Notes under the pieces: generated by a model
What the model was told of the DNA's origin: nothing
Seen by the model: the letters and a program-made list of their open reading frames with translations, nothing else
Database searches by the model: none
Assembly (NCBI GenBank): GCA_038045445.1
Contig: JBBSYC010000010.1
Coordinates: 1 to 53,316, forward strand
DNA from: SICU01 sp038045445
Lineage (GTDB): Archaea > Nanobdellota > Nanobdellia > Pacearchaeales > GW2011-AR1
DNA length: 53,316 nucleotides
Direction of reading: 5' to 3'
Shown here: in pieces, positions 47,324 to 53,316 of the stretch
How the letters are laid out: each line of letters begins with the position of its first letter
Numbering within the stretch: position 1 is the stretch's first letter
Translations under genes and position numbers: made by a program

Positions 47324-50128
47324 ATGAGTTATATAGAAAAAGTAACAGGTCCATGTGTAATTCTCGCAGGAGCAGGCACTGGCAAAACAAGAAGCATAAT
47401 AGAAAAATTAAAGCACTTAATAAACAATAAAACATATCCAATAGAAAGAGTAGTATGCCTAACGTTTTCAAACGAAGCAGTCAACACATTAATACAAAGA
47501 ATCCTACCTTTTTTGAAAGAAAAAGAACCTATAATAAAGACGTTTCATTCTTTTTGTGCAGAACTATTAAGAAATCATGGAATGAAGATAGGCATAAATC
47601 CAAAGTTCAAAATAATTCTTCCAGATGATGGAAAAATATTATTGCACAAATATTTCAAAATAAATCCTTATCTATGCAACAAGTACATAGAAGAGATAGG
47701 AACAAAAAAGGACTTAGGAACAAGTCTAGAAAATTATAGCTCAAATAAAAAGACATCTGAAGAACTTGAATTTATAGCAAAAAGATTAGAAGACTTAAAT
47801 TTTAAAATTAACACGGCACATTTAGTAAAAATACCAAGAACCGAATTAGATAAACTAAAAGAAGAAAAAGGTAAACTCGAGTTAGAACTAAACAAAGGGA
47901 AATTCTATCAGGCATGGAACTCTTATGAAAAAATAAAGTCTACTAAAAATGGACTAGATTACAATGACCTTCATCATAAAGCTCTAGAACTGTTAAACAA
48001 GCATCCAGAAATAGCAAATGACTTTGATTATATAATCGTAGATGAATTTCAAGATACAAACAAGATGCAATGTCTTCTTCTTGATAAAATAGCAAAAAAA
48101 AGAAATATTACCGTAGTTGGTGACTTGAACCAATCAATTTATGGGTTTAGAGGAGCATATGACCAAAATTTCAGTTACTTTAAGGAGATAATGAATGTTA
48201 AAGAAACAGATATATATGCATTGGATAAATCATACAGGTCAACAAATAAAATATTAAGTATCTCCCATGACTTAATAAAAAACAACTATTCTGTGAAAGA
48301 AGATTGTTTTGAAGTAAGGAATGCATATAACGAAACAGGAGAAAACATAAAGGTTTATGAATTAAAAAACAGCAAAGAAGAAATAAGAAAAATAACTGAG
48401 TTGATAAAAGAAGAATTGACAAGAGGCACGTCATTAAAAGAAATATGCGTTATTTTTAGAACCCATCAACAGTCTAATCCTCTCAAAAAACATCTTGAAT
48501 ATGAAAACATTCCATACACAAGCGTGAACAAAGAGTCGCTTCTAAAAATTCCATTAATAAAATATGTAAGAGCCTACTTAACTATAGTAGACAAAATACT
48601 AAATAAATCTAAAGGGGGAGATAGTTCTTGGTGGGAATTAGTTCAAAATTCTGCAATGAAAAAAGAAGATAAGATAACCCTGACTCAAAAAATACGCTCT
48701 CTAAAGGATGAAGAATGCCTTAGTGTAAAACTAGTCAATGAAGAAATAAACGAATTATCAAAAGAGGGAGAGACAATATTTGAATCAATTAAAGAAAATA
48801 TATTAAGTCTGTCTAAAGAAGCCAAACCAAATATAAAAGAATTAACTAAAAAGATATACGAATGCTTAGCTTCCGATACAGAAAATGAAAAGAACAACAG
48901 AGAAATAGTGGCACTAGAAAGATTTTACGAGTTTGTATCTGACTTTAGTGAAACTGATTCGGAGAATTTAACAGATTTAATTTATCATTTATATACAATA
49001 GATACATTACAAATAACTCTTGAAGCCCCATCATTGAATAAAGAAGGAATCAGGATAATGACAAATCACGCAACAAAGGGTCTTGAATATGAATCTGTAA
49101 TAATCTCAAGCATGGTGCAGAAAAAGTTCCCAATGGAGAAGCATAATGAAGAAGAGAGTATGGAAAAACAGATAATGGAAGAAAGGCGTCTTTGTTATGT
49201 AGGTTTCACTAGAACAAAAAAGAGGCTTTATTTAACCTATGCAAAAGAATATTCAAGTAGGTTATTTGAACCAAGCCAGTTTCTTAAAGAGATAAATTAT
49301 CAAAACAACCAATGCATAGATTTTACTAAAGATGAAATGGAAAATTATAAGGCCCCACCAGAAGAAATAACTGAAATAACTAAAGAAAATAATTTACATT
49401 TATCTTTTTCACCATCTGCACTTCAGACGTTCGACGAATGTCAAAAACGTTATGAGATGAAATATGTCTATAACATGCCAGACCCTTCCCCACAATCATG
49501 GGAAGCAATAACCTTAGGTACCTTCATACACAGAGTTTTAGATAAGGCTGTAAGTAAAATGTGCAAAACTCAAAAAGAAATAGAAGACTGTGCAAGAATT
49601 GTTCAAATGGAAGAATACAAAGACATAAACTTAGATGAAGCAATGCCTATGATAAAAATATTCTTTGAGAGAAACAAAAAAAGATATAATGAGAACTCTC
49701 TAACTGAAGAATATCTCGAAGTAAAGCTGGATAAGTTTACATTTAGAGGTTATGCAGACAGAATAGATATATCTGATAACGGAGATATAACTATAATAGA
49801 TTACAAAACTGGAAAATCTGATATAAAGCCGAGGTACAGAAACTGGCAATTGGGGATATATGCTCTAGCATCAAAACACTTTGGCAACCCAAAAAGCCTT
49901 GTTTTAGATATGTTGCAAAAAGAATATCCATTGGAGTTTGAGTTAAATAGTGAAGGAATAGCAATAGAAGTTCACAGCCCAAGAACCAGGTTCAGTTTGA
50001 AAGAAGTTGAAAGTGAAATAATTGAAACGGCAAGAAAAATATCTTTGGCAAGAAAAACAGGGTTTAAAAAATGTAATCCTGAAAAAAACTGCCAGTTTTG
50101 TAATGAGTTAGAAAACCAGCAGTTTTAA
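47324..50128 (+). CDS. UvrD-type helicase fused to RecB-like nuclease
   Basis: 934 residues. Helicase motifs: AGAGTGKT (14-21), CLTFSNEAV, VDEFQDTN, GDLNQSIYGFRGA, ALDKSYRST, TNHATKGLEYESVI, YVGFTRTKKRL. The C-terminal PD-(D/E)XK domain has FRGYADRID...ITIIDYKTGK. Cys in FDECQKR plus CNPEKNCQFC form a likely AddB-type 4Fe-4S site. The N-terminus starts only 13 residues before Walker A, so the Q motif is missing; an in-frame TAA 9 bases upstream rules out an extension. Confidence 0.92.
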   Translation: MSYIEKVTGPCVILAGAGTGKTRSIIEKLKHLINNKTYPIERVVCLTFSNEAVNTLIQRILPFLKEKEPIIKTFHSFCAELLRNHGMKIGINPKFKIILPDDGKILLHKYFKINPYLCNKYIEEIGTKKDLGTSLENYSSNKKTSEELEFIAKRLEDLNFKINTAHLVKIPRTELDKLKEEKGKLELELNKGKFYQAWNSYEKIKSTKNGLDYNDLHHKALELLNKHPEIANDFDYIIVDEFQDTNKMQCLLLDKIAKKRNITVVGDLNQSIYGFRGAYDQNFSYFKEIMNVKETDIYALDKSYRSTNKILSISHDLIKNNYSVKEDCFEVRNAYNETGENIKVYELKNSKEEIRKITELIKEELTRGTSLKEICVIFRTHQQSNPLKKHLEYENIPYTSVNKESLLKIPLIKYVRAYLTIVDKILNKSKGGDSSWWELVQNSAMKKEDKITLTQKIRSLKDEECLSVKLVNEEINELSKEGETIFESIKENILSLSKEAKPNIKELTKKIYECLASDTENEKNNREIVALERFYEFVSDFSETDSENLTDLIYHLYTIDTLQITLEAPSLNKEGIRIMTNHATKGLEYESVIISSMVQKKFPMEKHNEEESMEKQIMEERRLCYVGFTRTKKRLYLTYAKEYSSRLFEPSQFLKEINYQNNQCIDFTKDEMENYKAPPEEITEITKENNLHLSFSPSALQTFDECQKRYEMKYVYNMPDPSPQSWEAITLGTFIHRVLDKAVSKMCKTQKEIEDCARIVQMEEYKDINLDEAMPMIKIFFERNKKRYNENSLTEEYLEVKLDKFTFRGYADRIDISDNGDITIIDYKTGKSDIKPRYRNWQLGIYALASKHFGNPKSLVLDMLQKEYPLEFELNSEGIAIEVHSPRTRFSLKEVESEIIETARKISLARKTGFKKCNPEKNCQFCNELENQQF

Positions 50129-50151
50129 ATGAGCAAAAAATTGAGCAAAAA

Positions 50152-50523
50152 ATGGTAACCACTAAAAGTCCAAGGTCTTGTGATGAAATTAGTGAAGAAA
50201 TCGCAAGAAAATATGATATTAAACCAGATAGAACTCTTAGATATGTATACACTACCCCTAATACCTTGGCATCTGTCAGAAGGTCCAATAGGATAATCTT
50301 GCCTTATGAAAAAGTAGTCCTTTCAAGATTTGAATATGATTCTGGAGGTAAGGCTTATGAAAGGGCATGTAAAAAAGCATTAGAGTTAGCTGAAAGTTTA
50401 ATGAAAGAACATAGAATAGTATACCCAGGAATATGTGCTTTAAGAAAAGTAAACCATCCTCCTAGAGGAGGAGTTTATTGTTTAGAAGGAATAATGATTG
50501 TGAGCACAACGCCGTTCAATTAA
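50152..50523 (+). CDS. Hypothetical 123-residue soluble protein
   Basis: Alpha/beta composition with SCDEISEEIARKYDIKPDR at the start, which looks like a small helix pair, then VRRSNRIILPYEKVVLSRF, a helix ACKKALELAESLMKEH and a Cys-containing end. It is 23 bases after the helicase-nuclease gene on the same strand, so it may be co-expressed. No family recognised. Confidence 0.5.
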   Translation: MVTTKSPRSCDEISEEIARKYDIKPDRTLRYVYTTPNTLASVRRSNRIILPYEKVVLSRFEYDSGGKAYERACKKALELAESLMKEHRIVYPGICALRKVNHPPRGGVYCLEGIMIVSTTPFN

Positions 50524-50526
50524 TAC

Positions 50527-50943
50527 TCACTTCAAATCTTCAGGAACTCTGTAATCTACCCATCTAACATTACCTTTCTCAATAGAATCCTTTACACTTT
50601 TCTCGGTTCCAGATAATTTAGATTTGCCACTCTTTACTTCTACAAAGCTAACACCAGTAACATTTTTCTCATCAAGACCATGAAAAACAATAAAATCAAC
50701 AGGCTTGCCTATAAATTTGCATTCACTTGGATTAAAAGGAAAATTGGGTAAATAAGGAGCAAGTTGTTCCGAAAAGTTTCCGGCAAGAACAGCACGAGAA
50801 CGAGCAATCGCATCAGCCCTATGAATATCAATCTGTCCTTCCCAATGTCTGTCACGTCTAAATTTAGAGATATAATGTCCAATTAAGTATCCAATAACTA
50901 GGGCAATAAGAAAGAGAACAAGGGAAGTAGTTTCAATTAACAT
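50527..50943 (-). CDS. Membrane-anchored Endonuc_Holl-type protein
   Basis: 138 residues. An N-terminal membrane helix (about 6-27) precedes a basic linker, then VLAGNFSEQLAPYLPNFPFN, FIGKPVDFIVFHGLD and VSFVEVKSGKSKLS: the PD-(D/E)XK-like pattern D...ExK of the Holliday junction resolvase-related family (PF10107). A nuclease or DNA-binding protein at the membrane is inferred; substrate unknown. Confidence 0.82.
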   Translation of the reverse strand: MLIETTSLVLFLIALVIGYLIGHYISKFRRDRHWEGQIDIHRADAIARSRAVLAGNFSEQLAPYLPNFPFNPSECKFIGKPVDFIVFHGLDEKNVTGVSFVEVKSGKSKLSGTEKSVKDSIEKGNVRWVDYRVPEDLK

Positions 50944-50980
50944 AAATTCTCAAAACAAATGTCATTAATAAATAATCCCA

Positions 50981-52228
50981 TTAAATCCCATAACATTGCG
51001 TATAACTAAGTTCATAGGGTCCATGACCAAGATAGGAATATGTGTAAATATGGTTTCCATTAGATGAGCTATCAAAGAGAAAGTTTGATGGACCACTAAA
51101 TGGAGTTTTTAAGTAAATTCCTGTTCCAAGAGAACCAATATAAATGCTGTATCTTCCGTTAGAAACCTTCTGATATGCAACTAAATAATTTCCTTCTGGA
51201 GAGGCGGAGTTTTGTGAATTTACTCTTACCATTGTATCATAAGGACCATTAGATATTTGTAATAACCCTGTAGATATTGGCGAAGGATAAAAATAACCAT
51301 AAACAAGATTATTTTTTAATAAGATTATTAAAGATTCATAGAAATCTGATATTATTGAATTATCTAAAAGTGTAACGTTGCCTGAAATAAAGTTTCCTAC
51401 ATATGAAGAGTAATCTACCGGACCGTTAGATCTTGATCGAGAATCTAAATATTCCCTTTGATTAAAGAATATTTTATAATTTTCAATAGGATCAAAAATA
51501 AAATAAGAGTCTCCTATTGACTTTAATGAGTTATATTGACTCATCTGAAAAAAAGCAACATCTTGCGGATTACATGAACCTAAATTGTTTTGAGGAATAC
51601 TTAAATCGCAGAAACCAATTTCTGGAGGAGTTCCTATATAAGCAGATTGGTCAGGATTTATTGCAAATGAAACTTTACTTCTTTTTAAAGATAAAGAATT
51701 AATATGTTTTAATGGAAGAGTTGAATAAATTACTCTTTGATTCAACGCTTCTGTTTGACTTAAAATTCCATCCATCCCCATGTCAACAACTTTTACATCA
51801 TATGCAAAATTGCTTGAACGCTCAACCCACACTATATATCTATCGCTTATTTTTGGCATTAAATTACCATAATCTTCTTCATTTCCAAAATAAACAATAT
51901 TTGGGGAATTTATTCTTATAACTCCTCGGTCATCTCTTGTATTTGGAGTATTATCCAAACCAACATTCCAGACATATAGGACTCCCTGTTCCAAAGCAGA
52001 GGTTATATTATTAACTCTTGTAAATATTATATTTTTATCATAAATTCCAAAGGGGTATCTTTCATTTGAAATTATTGTCGGATTTAAACATCCAGGATAA
52101 GGCAATGCTCCAGAAACAGGCAGATTATTCCTTACTTTAAGACTGGACACAAAAGAAGCAATTATTAAAAGAATTGAAACAAAAAACAAAATTAAAACAA
52201 TGCACAAATTAAAAGATGATTTTCCCAT
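50981..52228 (-). CDS. Anchored beta-propeller-like surface protein
   Basis: 415 residues. One N-terminal membrane helix (about 7-28), then repeated beta units such as YPFGIYDKNIIFTR, MPKISDRYIVWVER, YDVKVVDMGMDG and NYLVAYQKVSNGRYSIYIGSL, each like a TolB/WD-type blade. A few Cys sit near the ends. It should act outside the cell in binding or scaffolding. No enzyme motif seen. Confidence 0.7.
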   Translation of the reverse strand: MGKSSFNLCIVLILFFVSILLIIASFVSSLKVRNNLPVSGALPYPGCLNPTIISNERYPFGIYDKNIIFTRVNNITSALEQGVLYVWNVGLDNTPNTRDDRGVIRINSPNIVYFGNEEDYGNLMPKISDRYIVWVERSSNFAYDVKVVDMGMDGILSQTEALNQRVIYSTLPLKHINSLSLKRSKVSFAINPDQSAYIGTPPEIGFCDLSIPQNNLGSCNPQDVAFFQMSQYNSLKSIGDSYFIFDPIENYKIFFNQREYLDSRSRSNGPVDYSSYVGNFISGNVTLLDNSIISDFYESLIILLKNNLVYGYFYPSPISTGLLQISNGPYDTMVRVNSQNSASPEGNYLVAYQKVSNGRYSIYIGSLGTGIYLKTPFSGPSNFLFDSSSNGNHIYTYSYLGHGPYELSYTQCYGI

Positions 52229-52269
52229 AGTAATAAATAAATTTTAGTTGAGCTATTTAAATCATTGCA

Positions 52270-52911
52270 TTAAACTGCGGCAAAAGCAGTTGCAGTTACT
52301 GTGTCTCCCAACGCTCCCGTGAATGAGTCTGATGGAACCACAACTTGAAAGTCTATTAAAAGTCTATCTTTGCTATCTTCATAACCAAATTTTGCACAAA
52401 GATTAAGTGCAGGAGTTACATTTACATTTTGATAACTGTCACTAAATTCCACCCCTCCACCAGAAGCATTGAGACATGTGCTTGCTCCAGAACCAGTGTC
52501 CAAATTAATAAGCCATTTATAACCTGGACTTGTTCCCCCAATCATCTGCGCAGCTGTTTTAGTTCCGCTTAAATTTAGAGAGACATTAACGTTTCCTATA
52601 TTTCTTATAAGAAGCCCATTACTGACAACTGTCCAATTACCATTAGTAACTGAACCAGCTCCTTCAGTCGTTTCCAAGGTAGCACTTGAAGCTCCAGCAG
52701 TTACTCTTCCAGAACCCCAATTGATACTCGAAGTAGTAAAATTAATAGCAACCACAGTCTCAACAGTCAGATTAGCCTCCCCGGTGCTTGTTGCATATCC
52801 AGATATAACGCTAAATAAATTTCTTGTAGACATATACACAAGACCGATAGAAAAAATAGAAGTTATTACTGCTATTACAGCTAGTACTCCCACTATCTTA
52901 GTACTAACCAC
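52270..52911 (-). CDS. Anchored surface protein, GTG start
   Basis: 213 residues from GTG 52911. A membrane helix (STKIVGVLAVIAVITSIFSIGLV) is followed by ISGYATSTGEANLTVETVV and a beta-rich Thr/Ser/Asn-rich domain with two Cys. GAGG lies 6 bases before the GTG, and the start overlaps the previous gene's stop. An ATG at 52947 is the alternative. Pilin-like or S-layer-like function is possible. Confidence 0.6.
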   Translation of the reverse strand: MVSTKIVGVLAVIAVITSIFSIGLVYMSTRNLFSVISGYATSTGEANLTVETVVAINFTTSSINWGSGRVTAGASSATLETTEGAGSVTNGNWTVVSNGLLIRNIGNVNVSLNLSGTKTAAQMIGGTSPGYKWLINLDTGSGASTCLNASGGGVEFSDSYQNVNVTPALNLCAKFGYEDSKDRLLIDFQVVVPSDSFTGALGDTVTATAFAAV

Positions 52912-53107
52912 CAGAACCTCTTTCAATATTATTAGAACCTTCAACAATTAGACCTATATTTCCAGAATTTGAAGAATAAAATTGTTTTATGCTCTTACTA
53001 TTATCTGAACTCATCTTATATATAATAAAGTTAAAGACAATAGAAACCACAGATAAAACTATAGTCAAAATCAACAATCCTATTACCAATTTTTGTATCT
53101 TAGTCAC
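52904..53107 (-). CDS. Small anchored protein, GTG start
   Basis: 67 residues from GTG 53107 (VTKIQKLVIGLLILT). One membrane helix, then a short external Ser/Asn-rich part ending NIERGSGG. GAGGT lies about 7 bases before the GTG, and a TTTAAATA box lies about 40 bases upstream. It overlaps and probably is co-translated with the following surface protein, with which it shares start type and layout. Confidence 0.55.
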   Translation of the reverse strand: MTKIQKLVIGLLILTIVLSVVSIVFNFIIYKMSSDNSKSIKQFYSSNSGNIGLIVEGSNNIERGSGG

Positions 53108-53196
53108 CTGCACTAACCTCAAAGGCGAAAAAGAGCCAGACTATTTAAATTATTGCCCTTTACTTTACAATGAGAACAATAGCTTAATCTTAATTA

Positions 53197-53284
53197 TTAC
53201 AAACCAAGTTCAGATTTAATTTTTCCTAGATATTTTTCTAAATCCTTGTAATCCTTTTTTCTGAGAGTGACCTCTCTTAAGGAG
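53197..53284 (-). other. Possible gene 3' end near the window edge
   Basis: A frame reads SLREVTLRKKDYKDLEKYL and GKIKSELGL, then TAA at 53197, a charged helical composition typical of real protein. Upstream in this frame a TAA near 53297 and no ATG/GTG block a full gene, so it may be a remnant or start in another frame. Confidence 0.25.
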
Positions 53285-53313
53285 GCTAATAACGTTTAGT
53301 AATAATAGCCTCC
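53281..53313. repeat. Inverted repeat at the right edge
   Basis: GGAGGCTA (53281-53288) and TAGCCTCC (53306-53313) are perfect 8-bp arms around a 17-base loop. It could be a terminator or the border of a repeat that continues past the window. Confidence 0.4.
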
Positions 53314-53316
53314 CAA

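Overview
The window looks like part of the genome of a small-genome, low-GC archaeon, most likely a DPANN lineage of the Pacearchaeota/Woesearchaeota kind. The archaeal assignment rests on ribosomal protein eS6, aIF2-gamma, aIF5B, a PC4-type coactivator, a tRNA-Tyr with a C1:G72 pair and a bulge-helix-bulge intron, and many leaderless genes with a TATA box about 25 bases before the ATG. The DPANN placement is an inference from the style of the genes: compact, many orphan small membrane and secreted proteins, inteins in information-processing genes, and TGN motifs just after membrane anchors.

Left part (0-13 kb): small membrane proteins (two DoxX types), a YdeI/OmdA protein, a zinc-finger microprotein, a decayed IS481-type transposase start, a cold-shock protein, a GC-rich ncRNA candidate, an AbiE-like antitoxin/nucleotidyltransferase pair with a duplicated operator, tRNA-Ser(CGA), tRNA-Tyr(GUA) with an 85-nt intron, TatD, a membrane-anchored DsbA-type thioredoxin, a tyrosine-rich secreted protein, MsrB, a nitroreductase and an anchored zincin protease. 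At 13.07-13.44 kb a tRNA-Leu is flanked by broken copies of its own 3' end mixed with palindromes.

Middle (13.5-29.5 kb): an XPD/DinG-type helicase and aIF5B, each interrupted by a LAGLIDADG intein exactly in the nucleotide-binding P-loop; NUDIX, AAA/DUF4143 ATPase, VapBC, CysS, an ABC exporter, Dus, a PC4-like protein, an alpha/beta hydrolase cut by an amber codon just before its catalytic histidine, and a Vsr/DUF559-like nuclease.

The most interesting block is 29.5-44.9 kb: a dense metal-handling (probably copper) island. It holds a VKOR, a Cu-type P1B ATPase, two HMA-like proteins, two paralogous ArsR repressors whose start codons lie inside a shared operator, a cupredoxin, three Met/Gly-rich membrane proteins, a DUF302 and a DUF5676 protein, several Cys-rich secreted or membrane proteins (CEYCC, HCPLC, PCNCGC, ACCTH, HLGHH motifs), and two paralogous membrane-tethered winged-helix regulators with an external Cys-His-Cys-Met loop. 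Two promoters of the island share an 18-bp palindrome, a conserved spacer and a TATA box in the same arrangement, which suggests one regulon sensed at the membrane. purB sits alone inside the island.

Right part (45-53.3 kb): eS6, an unknown protein, aIF2-gamma lacking the zinc knuckle, a UvrD-RecB-type helicase-nuclease fusion, a membrane-anchored Endonuc_Holl-type protein, a beta-propeller-like surface protein and two small anchored surface proteins with GTG starts. No CRISPR array and no rRNA were seen.
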